64,000 nt of DNA from Palsa-892 sp035295845 (GCA_035295845.1 DATGIF010000031.1:165079-229078), one strand, 5' to 3'; positions 1 through 8,941 are shown, counted from the stretch's first letter. Translations and numbers: made by a program. Notes: generated from the letters alone by a model not told the origin.

Positions 1-1
1 A

Positions 2-307
2 ATCGCGGCGGCGCAGACCCAGGTGAACGCGCAGGGTATTGCGCTCAAGGGCATCAATGACGAGTACAGGGTCGGCCAGCGCACCATCTCCGACGTGCTC
101 CTCGCTCAGGCCAATCTCGTGCAGGCGCAGAGTACGCTCGTGAACGCGCAGCGCGACCGGGTCGTTGCCTCCTATGCGGTGCTCGGAGCGATCGGCCGCC
201 TCGACATGAACTCGCTCGGGTTGCAGGTCGCGACCTACGACCCAGAGGAGCACTACCGGCAGGTGCGTGACAGCTGGGGCGGCCTTAGAACCCCGGATGG
301 ACGTTGA
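2..307 (+). CDS. tolC: TolC-family outer-membrane efflux protein, C-terminal end (partial)
   Basis: Only the last ~100 codons lie in the window; the frame is open from base 2. The residues resemble the C-terminal coiled-coil hairpin of TolC-type trimeric outer-membrane channels: the RVGQRTISDVLLAQANLVQA stretch, then LVNAQRDRVVASYAVLGAIG. TolC proteins form the exit duct for RND and ABC efflux pumps and type I secretion. The C-terminal tail after the last helix (about 30 residues) is hydrophilic. The family assignment is fairly secure from this motif, but which pump it serves cannot be told because the upstream partner genes are outside the window. Confidence 0.8.
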   Translation: MAAAQTQVNAQGIALKGINDEYRVGQRTISDVLLAQANLVQAQSTLVNAQRDRVVASYAVLGAIGRLDMNSLGLQVATYDPEEHYRQVRDSWGGLRTPDGR

Positions 308-441
308 ACAAAGTTTACGTTTCGATCCTTCCGCATTGCGTTTGACCCGTCCGATGCCATAGTTACGGGCAAATCAACGGTTTGGACGATTCGTTTGATC
401 GAGTCGGGCTTTCCAAAGGGCTGAGGGAAAGCGGCGAGGCC

Positions 442-1005
442 ATGTCCCAGAAGGCTGCCAAGGCGCAGGAGCCGTCGATGGAGGAAATCCTTGCCTCCAT
501 CCGGCGCATCATTTCCGACGAGAACGGCGCGGAGCCCGCGCCGAAACCTGCCGAACGGCCGGCGCCGCCGCCGCTTGCCTCGGCGGCAAAACCCATGACG
601 CCGCCGCCGGTCAGTCAGCCGGTTACGCCGCCGCCACCCGAGCCAGATGTGCTGGAGTTGACCGACATGGTCGAGCCGAAACGCGAGTCTGCCTTTAAGC
701 CGGTTGAAAGCCCGGATGTCGAATTCCGCGACCACATGCGCCGGGAGCCGCAGCCTCTCGCGCCACGCGCTGCCTATCCGACCGCGCTCGACGAGCAGCT
801 GTTGTCACAGCGCGCAAGCGAGGCGGTTTCCGCCGCCTTCGGCTCGCTCGCCAATACGATGTTCGAGGGATCGCGCACGATCGAGGATGTGGTGCGCGAG
901 ATGCTGAAGCCCATGCTCAAGACGTGGCTCGAGGACAATTTGCCGAGCCTTGTCGAGCGGCTGGTGCGCGCCGAGATCGAGCGCGTCTCGCGCGGCGGGC
1001 GGTAG
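442..1005 (+). CDS. popZ: PopZ-like polar organising protein (DUF2497)
   Basis: The product is 187 residues with the three-part PopZ layout. There is a short N-terminal helix (about residues 12-25, EEILASIRRIISDE), a long proline-rich acidic linker (roughly 30-110) and a C-terminal helical oligomerisation region (about 148-184, containing VREMLKPMLKTWLEDNLP). In Caulobacter PopZ forms a polar matrix that anchors ParB/parS and recruits cell-cycle kinases; rhizobial homologues mark the growing pole. I chose the ATG at 442, preceded by AGGGAAAG, over a TTG 60 bases upstream. It sits directly before valS, a placement I believe is common in this group (from memory, not checked). Confidence 0.88.
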   Translation: MSQKAAKAQEPSMEEILASIRRIISDENGAEPAPKPAERPAPPPLASAAKPMTPPPVSQPVTPPPPEPDVLELTDMVEPKRESAFKPVESPDVEFRDHMRREPQPLAPRAAYPTALDEQLLSQRASEAVSAAFGSLANTMFEGSRTIEDVVREMLKPMLKTWLEDNLPSLVERLVRAEIERVSRGGR

Positions 1006-1033
1006 TTCCGTCTTCCGGGGCGGCATCCTTACA

Positions 1034-1063
1034 TTGACACTCCCGGCGTGCTCCGCTCTTTAA
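1034..1063 (+). promoter_or_regulatory. candidate sigma-70 promoter for valS
   Basis: A perfect TTGACA (1034-1039) is followed after 18 bases by CTTTAA (1058-1063). The predicted transcription start would fall only a few bases before the valS ATG at 1074, so the message would have almost no leader. A 5-bp inverted repeat (CCGCT/AGCGG) overlaps the -10 box. This is inferred from sequence only; valS could equally be read through from popZ, 68 bases upstream. Confidence 0.35.
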
Positions 1064-1073
1064 GCGGCTCGCC

Positions 1074-3920
1074 ATGCTTGAAAAGACCTACCAGCCCGCC
1101 GACGTCGAGGACCGCATCTACCGCGCCTGGGAAGCGGCGGGCGCCTTCAATGCCGGCCGCCCCGAGCGCAAGAACGCCGAGCCCTATTGCATCGTGATCC
1201 CGCCGCCGAACGTCACCGGCTCCTTGCACATGGGTCACGCGTTGAACAACACCCTGCAGGACATTCTCTGCCGCTTCGAGCGCATGCGCGGGAAGGACGT
1301 GCTGTGGCAGCCGGGCACCGACCACGCGGGCATCGCCACGCAAATGGTGGTCGAGCGCCAGCTCATGGAGAAGCAGGAGCACCGCCGCGCGCTCGGGCGC
1401 GAGGAATTCCTCAAACGCGTGTGGAAATGGAAAGAGGAATCGGGCGGCACCATCATCCGTCAGCTCAAGCGCCTTGGCGCTTCCTGCGATTGGCGGCGCG
1501 AGCGCTTCACCATGGACGCGGGGCTGTCGCGCGCGGTGATCGAGGTCTTCGTCGCGCTGCATAAGGAAGGGCTGATCTACCGCGACAAGCGGCTGGTGAA
1601 CTGGGATCCGAAATTGCTCACGGCGATTTCCGATCTCGAAGTGCAGCAGGTCGAGGTGAAGGGGCACCTCTGGCACATCAAATATCCGGTGGAGGGCGCG
1701 CCCGGCACGTTTATTACGGTCGCGACGACCCGGCCGGAGACGATGCTCGGCGATACCGCGGTCGCGGTGCATCCGGATGACGAGCGCTACAAAAAACTCG
1801 TCGGTAAGCACGCGATCTTGCCGCTCGTGGGGCGGAAGATTCCGATCGTCGACGACGAATATTCCGATCCGGAAAAGGGTTCAGGCGCGGTCAAGATCAC
1901 GCCCGCGCATGACTTCAACGACTTCGAGGTCGGGCGGCGGCACAATCTCCCGCTTATCAACATCTTCAGCGAAGATGCACGCGTTCAAATTGAAAATTTA
2001 TTTGCAGAATACGAGCATGAGCGGCTTTACACCGATACTCACCCGGAGCGGATTCAAACGAGATTCGCGTTTAGACCAGAAGAGTTTTTAAAATCGCTAG
2101 ACAATCAGGATCGCTTCGTTGTTCGCAAAGCGATTGTGGCGGCCCTAGAAGAGCGTGGGCTAATCGAGAAAATTGAACCTAATGTTCATACTGTGCCGCA
2201 TGGAGACCGCTCCGGCGTTGTCTTGGAGCCGCGCCTCACGGATCAGTGGTATGTCGACGCGAAGAAACTTGCGGTCGATGCGCTGAAAGCCGTCAGAGAC
2301 GGTCGCACTACATTCGTCCCCAAGAATTGGGAGAAAACCTATTTCGATTGGCTGGAGAACATCCAGCCTTGGTGCGTCTCGCGTCAGCTCTGGTGGGGTC
2401 ACCAAATTCCAGCTTGGTACGGTCCCGACAACAAGATCTTTGTTGCGAAGAGTGAACAAGAAGCAATTGCCGAAGCTTCCGCCCATTATGGAAGAAAGGT
2501 TGTCGTCAAAACCAAAGATGAGTCCGAGCTGAAAGAGCGCGTGATTGATATTCTAGATCAGCGTCACTCTCTCAAGACTGGAAAAGATAGAGAGCTATCA
2601 ATTACACGCGACGAGGACGTACTCGACACCTGGTTCTCCTCGGCGCTGTGGCCGTTCTCGACGCTCGGCTGGCCGGACAAGACGCCGGAACTTGCGCGCT
2701 ATTACCCGACGAGTGTCCTCGTCACCGGCTTTGACATTATTTTCTTCTGGGTCGCGCGCATGATGATGATGGGATTGCATTTCATGCGCAAGGTGCCGTT
2801 CCACACCGTCTACATCCACGCGCTGGTGCGCGACGAGCGCGGCGCCAAAATGTCGAAGTCGAAGGGGAATGTCATCGACCCCCTGCATCTGATCGACGAT
2901 TACGGCGCCGACGCGCTCCGCTTCACGCTGGCGGCTATGGCCGCGCAAGGCCGCGACATCAAGCTCGCGACCTCACGCGTCGAGGGTTATCGCAATTTCG
3001 CGACGAAGCTGTGGAACGCCGCGCGCTTTGCCGAGATGAACGGCGTCGCGCGCGCGGAAACATTCGATCCGAAATCGGCGAAGGAGACGCTCAATCGCTG
3101 GATTTTGGGCGAGGCGGCGGCGACCGCGAAAGAAGTCACCGCCGCGATCGAAGGTTATAAGTTCAACGACGCGGCTAACGCCGTCTATCGCTTCGTCTGG
3201 AGCATCTATTGCGACTGGTACATCGAGCTTGCGAAACCGGTGCTCACCGGCGCCGATGGCGCGGCAAAGACCGAGACGCGCGCCACGGCCGCCTTTGTGC
3301 AGGACGAAATCCTGAAATTGCTGCATCCCTTCATGCCGTTCCTTACCGAGGAGCTCTGGCGGCTCACGGCCGCGCAAGGGGCCAAGCGCGAAGGCATGTT
3401 GACGCTTTCGCCTTGGCCGCGCCTCGAAGGTCTCGAAGATGAAAAGGCCGAAGCCGAGATCGGCTGGCTCGTCGATCTTGTTTCAGCCGTACGCTCCGTG
3501 CGCTCGGAGATGAACGTGCCGGCCGCTTCGCAAGTGCCGCTCGTACTCGTTTCCGGCAAGGAAACCGAGGCGCGGGCAGCGCGTTGGGGCGAGGCGCTCC
3601 GCCGCCTCGCGCGGCTCTCGGAAATTTCCTTTGCCGCCAAGCCGCCGGCGGGCTCTGTGCAGTTGCTTGTGCGCGGCGAGGTCGCGGCGATGCCGCTGAA
3701 GGGTGTCGTCGATCTCGCTGCCGAACGCGTCCGCCTCGAAAAGGAACTGAAGAAAGTCGCCGACGACATCGAGCGCGTCGACAAGAAGCTCAACAACGCC
3801 GACTTCATGGCGCGCGCGCCGGAAGAAGTGGTCGACGAGCAACGCGAGAAGCGCGCGGAGGCCGAGGACCGCCGCGCCAAGATCAACGAAGCGCTCGAGC
3901 GCCTGAAAGGCGCCGAATGA
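1074..3920 (+). CDS. valS: valyl-tRNA synthetase
   Basis: This 948-residue class I aminoacyl-tRNA synthetase charges tRNA-Val with valine and edits mischarged threonine. The HIGH motif is HMGH at residues 52-55 and KMSKS is at 592-596. The editing (CP1) domain lies between them, with TTRPETMLGDTAVAVHP and HGDRSGVVLEP-type motifs. A C-terminal lysine/glutamate-rich coiled coil (about 880-945) is the usual tRNA-binding arm. Bases about 1981-2610 are markedly lower in GC than the rest (24 G/C of 60 in 1981-2040) and use different codons, which suggests a recombined segment (see findings). The stop overlaps the start of the next gene as ATGA. Confidence 0.98.
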   Translation: MLEKTYQPADVEDRIYRAWEAAGAFNAGRPERKNAEPYCIVIPPPNVTGSLHMGHALNNTLQDILCRFERMRGKDVLWQPGTDHAGIATQMVVERQLMEKQEHRRALGREEFLKRVWKWKEESGGTIIRQLKRLGASCDWRRERFTMDAGLSRAVIEVFVALHKEGLIYRDKRLVNWDPKLLTAISDLEVQQVEVKGHLWHIKYPVEGAPGTFITVATTRPETMLGDTAVAVHPDDERYKKLVGKHAILPLVGRKIPIVDDEYSDPEKGSGAVKITPAHDFNDFEVGRRHNLPLINIFSEDARVQIENLFAEYEHERLYTDTHPERIQTRFAFRPEEFLKSLDNQDRFVVRKAIVAALEERGLIEKIEPNVHTVPHGDRSGVVLEPRLTDQWYVDAKKLAVDALKAVRDGRTTFVPKNWEKTYFDWLENIQPWCVSRQLWWGHQIPAWYGPDNKIFVAKSEQEAIAEASAHYGRKVVVKTKDESELKERVIDILDQRHSLKTGKDRELSITRDEDVLDTWFSSALWPFSTLGWPDKTPELARYYPTSVLVTGFDIIFFWVARMMMMGLHFMRKVPFHTVYIHALVRDERGAKMSKSKGNVIDPLHLIDDYGADALRFTLAAMAAQGRDIKLATSRVEGYRNFATKLWNAARFAEMNGVARAETFDPKSAKETLNRWILGEAAATAKEVTAAIEGYKFNDAANAVYRFVWSIYCDWYIELAKPVLTGADGAAKTETRATAAFVQDEILKLLHPFMPFLTEELWRLTAAQGAKREGMLTLSPWPRLEGLEDEKAEAEIGWLVDLVSAVRSVRSEMNVPAASQVPLVLVSGKETEARAARWGEALRRLARLSEISFAAKPPAGSVQLLVRGEVAAMPLKGVVDLAAERVRLEKELKKVADDIERVDKKLNNADFMARAPEEVVDEQREKRAEAEDRRAKINEALERLKGAE

Positions 3921-5083
3921 AGGAAGGTTCGCGGCCGCTCACCGCGCTCGTTCTGCTATGGCTCGCCGGCAACGCGTTGCGGCTGCCGATCCTCGCCATT
4001 CCGCCGGTGCTGGCGCTGATCCAGCGCGATCTCCATCTCACCGGCACCGAGATCGGCGTGCTCACCGGCCTGCCGGTGATCCTGTTCGCGGCGGCCGCGG
4101 TGCCGGGCTCGCTCCTGATCGCGCGCGTCGGCGCGCTGGCGGCGCTCGTGATCGGACTTCTGCTCGCCGCCGCGGGCTCGGCGCTGCGCGGCATTTCGCC
4201 GGGCATCGTCGCGCTCTACGCCGCGACCGTCGCCATGGGCGCGGGCATTGCGATCATGCAGCCGTCGCTGCCGCCGATCGTGCGCGCGTGGCTGCCCGAA
4301 CGGATCGGCTTCGGCACCGCCGTTTACACAAACGGACTTCTTGTCGGCGAGTCGCTGCCGGTCGCCTTTACGATCCCGTTCGTATTGCCGCTCTTCGCCG
4401 AAAGCTGGCGCGCGAGTCTTGTTTTCTGGTCGGTGCCGCTCGTGGCCATCGCCATCCTCGTCTTTGTTTTCCAACCGAAATCGTCCGCGGCCGCCGCCCC
4501 GGCGCGCCGCTGGTGGCCGGATTGGCGCGACCCTCTGCTGTGGAAGTTGTCGCTCGCCATGGGTGCCGCGAACACGATGTATTTCTGCTCGAACGGATTT
4601 CTGCCGGGCTATCTCACGAGCGCCGGGCGCAGCGATCTGATCGGACCGGCGCTATCGGTGCTCAATGTCGGTCAGCTTCCGGCCTCGTTCCTGCTCCTGG
4701 CGATGGCCAGCCGCTGGGAACGCCGCGCCTGGCCGTTCATGGCCGCGGGCGCAATCGCGCTTGCCGGCGTCGCCGGCATCGTCACCACCGCGAACTGGTG
4801 GACCGCGTTTTCCGCCGGCCTTATCGGCTTCGCTTGCGCGAGCGTGCTCGCGCTCGCGCTCGCCTTGCCGGCGCTCCTGGTTCCGCATGATGACGTGCCG
4901 CGGCTCGCCGCCGGCATGTTCACCATCGGCTACGGCATGGCGATGCTCGTATCGGTGATCGCGGGCGCTTGCTGGGACGCGACCGGGATCGCGGCCTTCG
5001 CGTTCCTGCCGATCGCCTTCGCCGGGCTGCCGCTTATCCTTCTCACGCCTTCGATCGATTTCGCGAAGCGCTCGCCGCGGTGA
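3917..5083 (+). CDS. MFS transporter, CynX/NimT-like
   Basis: The protein is 388 residues and almost entirely hydrophobic, with about twelve predicted membrane segments and a central loop near residues 185-200 (KSSAAAAPARRWW). The N-terminal half resembles the CynX/NimT (cyanate and nitroimidazole) branch of the major facilitator superfamily: GTEIGVLTGLPVILFAAAAV, then MQPSLPPIVRAWLPERIGFG. The substrate is unknown. The ATG overlaps the valS stop by four bases, so the two are probably translationally coupled. The last 41 bases overlap the 3' end of the convergent glycosylase gene. Confidence 0.85.
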   Translation: MKEGSRPLTALVLLWLAGNALRLPILAIPPVLALIQRDLHLTGTEIGVLTGLPVILFAAAAVPGSLLIARVGALAALVIGLLLAAAGSALRGISPGIVALYAATVAMGAGIAIMQPSLPPIVRAWLPERIGFGTAVYTNGLLVGESLPVAFTIPFVLPLFAESWRASLVFWSVPLVAIAILVFVFQPKSSAAAAPARRWWPDWRDPLLWKLSLAMGAANTMYFCSNGFLPGYLTSAGRSDLIGPALSVLNVGQLPASFLLLAMASRWERRAWPFMAAGAIALAGVAGIVTTANWWTAFSAGLIGFACASVLALALALPALLVPHDDVPRLAAGMFTIGYGMAMLVSVIAGACWDATGIAAFAFLPIAFAGLPLILLTPSIDFAKRSPR

Positions 5084-5642
5084 ATGGCTTGCTGAGGAAC
5101 TTCGATCCCTTGAGCCCGAAGCGCCACGGCTTTTTGGCGGCCTTGGTGATGCCGATACGGACGCCCTTGACGATCTTCACCGGCTTCGTGCGCGCGAAGA
5201 GCTGAAACGGCGGCGCATCGAGCGCCATTCCGTTTTCCTTGCGGGTGACGCCGAGCGCCTCGCAGAGCTTTCCCGGCCCCGAGCAGAGCGCGCGCAAATC
5301 TTCCACGCCGCGCCGCCGCCGCATCGCGGCAAGTCCTTCGAGTGGCTCGATCGCGCGGATCAAGACGGCGCTCGCGCTGCCTTCGGGCTCGCACACGAAG
5401 TTCATGCACCAGTGAATGCCGTAGGAGCGGTAGACATAGAGATGGCCGGGCGGCCCGAACATCACCTCGTTGCGTTCCGTGCGGCCGTTGTAGCTGTGCG
5501 CGGCGGCATCCGTGTGATGATAGGCCTCGACCTCGACAATGCGGCCGCCGGCGCCTTTGAACAGAAGCATCGCGCCAATGAGGTCGGGCGCCACTTCATG
5601 GACGCTGCGGGCGAAGAAGCTTGGCCGGAGGCGGCGGGGCAT
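5043..5642 (-). CDS. mpg: 3-methyladenine DNA glycosylase (AAG/MPG family)
   Basis: The 199-residue product is a base-excision-repair glycosylase of the eukaryotic-type AAG fold that removes alkylated purines. The family motif IVEVEAY (residues 35-41) carries the expected catalytic glutamate, followed by AAHSYNGRTERNEVMFGPPG and LYVYRSYGIHWCMNFV. LIRAIEPLEG and LCSGPGKLCEALG are also conserved. I chose the ATG at 5642 because it gives the family's usual length; in-frame starts exist up to 5813. The gene is convergent with, and overlaps by 41 bases, the MFS gene. The C-terminus is unusually basic and serine-rich. Confidence 0.9.
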   Translation of the reverse strand: MPRRLRPSFFARSVHEVAPDLIGAMLLFKGAGGRIVEVEAYHHTDAAAHSYNGRTERNEVMFGPPGHLYVYRSYGIHWCMNFVCEPEGSASAVLIRAIEPLEGLAAMRRRRGVEDLRALCSGPGKLCEALGVTRKENGMALDAPPFQLFARTKPVKIVKGVRIGITKAAKKPWRFGLKGSKFLSKPFTAASASRNRSKA

Positions 5643-5954
5643 GGCTCCTTTTGTCATTGCCCCGCTTGGCCCGGCAATCCACAAGGCGCGCCGGGCCATT
5701 CTTCGGAGATCGAGGCTGACCGCCCTGGAAATCTTTTGCGGCGCAATTATTTGAGCCAAACCGGCACAGCGGATTTTGGTTAAAAACGGCCCGGTGTTGC
5801 CGCCGCGCCACACCTTCAGAACTTCGCAAGCCTAACGGGCCTTTGGGGTCAAAAGTCGCTGTCCCGCCACAAAGCAACCCGACATCCTGCCCGGCTGCCG
5901 TCCATCATCAAGTCCGGGCAATTGCGCCTGCAAGGACGGCGGTGAGTAAGTCTG
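5643..5954. other. divergent intergenic region, mpg / ilvD
   Basis: This stretch of about 310 bases has no convincing gene. It must hold the promoters for both flanking genes. Just before ilvD there are two interleaved 6-bp complementary pairs: GCCCGG 5889-5894 with CCGGGC 5914-5919, and CCGTCC 5898-5903 with GGACGG 5934-5939. Together they could form a pseudoknot covering the ribosome-binding region. I found no leader peptide rich in branched-chain codons. Confidence 0.5.
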
Positions 5955-7679
5955 ATGGACGCCAAAACCTTCAATAAATCGAGGCTTCCGAGCCGCCACG
6001 TCACCGAGGGCCCGGAACGCGCTCCCCATCGCTCGTTCTATTACGCGATGGGTCTCACGCGCGAACAGATTCACCAGCCGTTCGTGGGGGTGGCGACCTG
6101 CTGGAACGAGGCCGCCCCTTGCAACATCGCCCTGATGCGCCAGGCGCAGGCGGCCAAGAAGGGCGTCGCCGCGGCCAACGGCACGCCGCGCGAATTCTGC
6201 ACGATTACCGTCACCGATGGCATCGCCATGGGCCATGAAGGCATGAAATCGTCGCTGCCTTCGCGCGAGGTGATCGCCGACTCGATCGAGTTGACGACAC
6301 GCGGCCACGCTTACGACGCGCTGATCGGCATTGCCGGCTGCGACAAGTCGCTACCCGGCATGATGATGGCGATGTGCCGCCTCAACGTGCCGTCGATCTT
6401 CATCTACGGCGGCTCGATCCTGCCCGGCTCGTTCCGCGGCCGTGCGGTCACCGTGCAGGATCTCTTCGAGGCGGTTGGCCAGCATTCGGTCGGCGCCATG
6501 TCCGACGACGATCTCGATGAGCTCGAGCAGGTCGCTTGTCCTTCCGCCGGCGCCTGCGGCGCGCAATTCACCGCCAACACCATGGCGACGGTTTCCGAGG
6601 CGATCGGCCTGGCGCTTCCTTATTCCGCCGGCGCGCCCGCGCCCTATGAAATCCGCGACAAGTTCTGCATGGCGGCGGGCGAGAAAATCATGGAGCTCTT
6701 GCAGCGCCGCATCCGCCCGCGCGACATCGTCACGAGGAAGGCGCTCGAGAACGCGGCCGCGGTCGTTGCCGCCACCGGCGGCTCCACGAATGGCGCCCTG
6801 CACTTGCCCGCGATCGCCAACGAATGCGGCATCAAGTTTGATCTCTTCGACGTCGCCGAAGTGATGCAGCGGACGCCCTACATTGCGGACCTCAAGCCCA
6901 GCGGCAAATACGTCGCCAAGGACATGTTCGAAGCCGGCGGCATTCCGCTCCTGATGAAGACGCTCCTCGAGCACGGCTTCATGCACGGCGACTGCATGAC
7001 CGTCACCGGCCGCACCATGGCGGAAAATATGAAAAGCGTGAAATGGAACGACGCCCAGGACGTGGTGCGTCCCGCCAACAAGCCGATCCTGCCCACCGGC
7101 GGCGTGATCGGCCTCAAGGGCAACCTCGCGCCCGAAGGCGCGATCGTGAAGGTCGCCGGCATGAGCGGGCTGAAATTCACCGGCCCCGCGCGCTGCTTCG
7201 ACGGCGAGGAAGCCTGCTTCGAGGCGGTGAAGGATCGCAAATACAAGGAAGGCGACGTGCTCGTGATCCGCTACGAGGGCCCGAAAGGCGGGCCCGGCAT
7301 GCGCGAAATGCTCGCGACCACGGCGGCCCTCTACGGTCAGGGGATGGGCGGCAAGGTCGCGCTGATTACTGACGGCCGCTTCTCCGGCGCGACCCGCGGT
7401 TTCTGCGTCGGCCATGTCGGGCCGGAAGCGGCGGTCGGCGGCCCGATCGGGCTCGTGAAGGATGGCGACATCATCGTGCTCGATGCCGAGAAGGGCACGC
7501 TCGACGTGAAGCTTTCCGCCGACGAACTCGCGAGCCGCAAAAAAGACTGGAAGCCGCGCGATAACGGTTTCGCCTCCGGCTATCTCTGGAAATACGCGCA
7601 GCAAGTTGGCCCCGCGGTCAACGGCGCCATCACGCATCCCGGCGGCAAGGCGGAAAAGAAAACCTATGCGGATATCTGA
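5955..7679 (+). CDS. ilvD: dihydroxy-acid dehydratase
   Basis: This 574-residue IlvD/Edd-family enzyme dehydrates 2,3-dihydroxy-isovalerate and 2,3-dihydroxy-methylvalerate, the third step of valine/isoleucine/leucine synthesis, using an Fe-S cluster. Three conserved cluster cysteines are visible: ATCWNE (Cys49), GCDKS (about 129) and CPSAGACGAQ (about 201). TDGIAMGHEGM, ATGGSTNGALHLPAIA and the C-terminal GRFSGATRGFCVGHV signature are also present. Length matches the shorter branch of biosynthetic IlvD, so a sugar-acid dehydratase role is possible but less likely. Its last 14 bases overlap the next gene. Confidence 0.93.
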   Translation: MDAKTFNKSRLPSRHVTEGPERAPHRSFYYAMGLTREQIHQPFVGVATCWNEAAPCNIALMRQAQAAKKGVAAANGTPREFCTITVTDGIAMGHEGMKSSLPSREVIADSIELTTRGHAYDALIGIAGCDKSLPGMMMAMCRLNVPSIFIYGGSILPGSFRGRAVTVQDLFEAVGQHSVGAMSDDDLDELEQVACPSAGACGAQFTANTMATVSEAIGLALPYSAGAPAPYEIRDKFCMAAGEKIMELLQRRIRPRDIVTRKALENAAAVVAATGGSTNGALHLPAIANECGIKFDLFDVAEVMQRTPYIADLKPSGKYVAKDMFEAGGIPLLMKTLLEHGFMHGDCMTVTGRTMAENMKSVKWNDAQDVVRPANKPILPTGGVIGLKGNLAPEGAIVKVAGMSGLKFTGPARCFDGEEACFEAVKDRKYKEGDVLVIRYEGPKGGPGMREMLATTAALYGQGMGGKVALITDGRFSGATRGFCVGHVGPEAAVGGPIGLVKDGDIIVLDAEKGTLDVKLSADELASRKKDWKPRDNGFASGYLWKYAQQVGPAVNGAITHPGGKAEKKTYADI

Positions 7680-8532
7680 GGCCATCCGTTTCGGTTCTGT
7701 CGCAACGGCGATCCTCATCGCCGCGCCCGCGCTTGCTTTCGACAACCAGCAGACGCCCGCCGCGGCCGCGGCACCCATCGTGCCGCTTGCGCCGACGCCC
7801 GAGCAAGGCCCGCTGGCGGCGCCGCCCAGCCGGTTGACGCCGTTCGAGGCCTTCCGCTCCGGCACCCAGGCCTATCTTGCCGGTGAAAAAGGCAAGGCGC
7901 TTTCCGAATTGCGTTATGCCGCCGAGCAGGGCGATCTGCCCGCGCAGTGGAAGATCGGCCGCATGTATGCCGAGGGCGACGGCGTCAAGCGCGACGACAA
8001 AAAGGCGTTCGAATACTTCAACAAGCTTGCGCTCGGGAATGCCGACGAATCGCCGGTCGGACCGCACGCGCGTTTCGTCTCCAGCGCCTTCGTCGCGGTC
8101 GGCACCTATTATCTCACGGGAATTCCGAACTCCGACGTGAAGCCCGACAGGGATCGCGCCTATGAGATGCTTTCTTACGCCGCGTCCTATTTCGGCGACC
8201 CCGACGCGCAATATCGCCTCGCCCGGCTCTATCTCGGAGCCGAGCCGAAGGATCCGCGCCAGGCCGCCCGCTGGCTTGGCCTTGCCGCGCAGAAGGGCCA
8301 ATACAAGGCGCAAGCGTTGCTCGGCCACATGCTGGTGACGGGCGAGGGCGGTCTTCCGAAACAGGCGGCGCGCGGCCTGATGTGGCTCACCCTCGCGCAC
8401 GAGGCGATGGCAGGCGCCGACGACGGCTGGATTTCGCAGTATTACAATGACGCAATGGCGCAGACGACCGAGGACGAGCGCGCGCTCGCCCGCGTCTATG
8501 TCGATCAATGGCTGTGGGGCAACCGGCGCTGA
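7666..8532 (+). CDS. exoR: ExoR-like periplasmic Sel1-repeat protein
   Basis: The 288-residue protein starts with a signal peptide (residues 1-25, ending APALAFD), then a proline/alanine-rich segment, then Sel1-like helical repeats from about residue 65 (for example AAEQGDLPAQWKIGRMYAEG and DPDAQYRLARLYLG). In rhizobia ExoR is the periplasmic brake on the ExoS/ChvI two-component system that controls exopolysaccharide, motility and acid response. Overall architecture and size fit ExoR rather than a generic Sel1 protein. The ATG lies inside the ilvD 3' end (14-base overlap), so its translation may depend on ilvD. Regulatory partners are not in the window. Confidence 0.78.
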   Translation: MRISEAIRFGSVATAILIAAPALAFDNQQTPAAAAAPIVPLAPTPEQGPLAAPPSRLTPFEAFRSGTQAYLAGEKGKALSELRYAAEQGDLPAQWKIGRMYAEGDGVKRDDKKAFEYFNKLALGNADESPVGPHARFVSSAFVAVGTYYLTGIPNSDVKPDRDRAYEMLSYAASYFGDPDAQYRLARLYLGAEPKDPRQAARWLGLAAQKGQYKAQALLGHMLVTGEGGLPKQAARGLMWLTLAHEAMAGADDGWISQYYNDAMAQTTEDERALARVYVDQWLWGNRR

Positions 8533-8541
8533 GCAGCCACC

Positions 8542-8757
8542 TTAGGCCGCCGTCTCGAAAATTGCGGGTGTCTTGAGCGGCGAGAGATAAACCGTCGTCT
8601 CGAACTGATAGCCGCAGGCAGTGCAACTCCACAAATAGCGGACCCGCCGTTCTCCCGCACGCTCGGACCAGGTTGGCGCGAAGAGCGTCTCGCCGCATTG
8701 TGCGCAAGCGTTGTGATGATCGTTATCCGGCTGCAATTTCGATGGGTTCGCCCGCAT
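8542..8757 (-). CDS. small zinc-ribbon protein, unknown function
   Basis: This 71-residue protein has two CxxC knuckles (Cys18/Cys21 in CAQC and Cys45/Cys48 in CTAC) separated by 23 residues, the layout of a small zinc ribbon. The sequence around the second knuckle (YLWSCTACGYQFETTVYL) resembles short conserved proteins common in Hyphomicrobiales. There is no signal peptide. It ends 10 bases from the stop of the convergent exoR-like gene. Function is unknown; nucleic-acid or protein binding through the ribbon is an inference. Confidence 0.75.
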   Translation of the reverse strand: MRANPSKLQPDNDHHNACAQCGETLFAPTWSERAGERRVRYLWSCTACGYQFETTVYLSPLKTPAIFETAA

Positions 8758-8941
8758 CGCCGATCCTCCGCATGATTGCTCCCCGAGCCCGGCGATGTTT
8801 GGTTAGCGCGGCTTCGTGGCGGCAAGATGAAAAATGCGGCCGGTGATTTGAAAATGCCGGTCAGATCGTCGCAGCAAAATCAGAATTGCTGCGCTGCGTC
8901 AGGGCCGGCGTGTCCTGTAGCCGAACAAACTCAAACCGCGC

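Noticed and set aside
342..370. TTGACC as a -35 box for popZ
   Set aside because: No -10 hexamer resembling TATAAT lies at 16-18 bases.
1029..1811. Long open frames antisense to valS, ilvD, argS and uvrA
   Set aside because: They mirror the codon third-position GC bias of the sense gene, have no recognisable protein motifs and no ribosome-binding sites.
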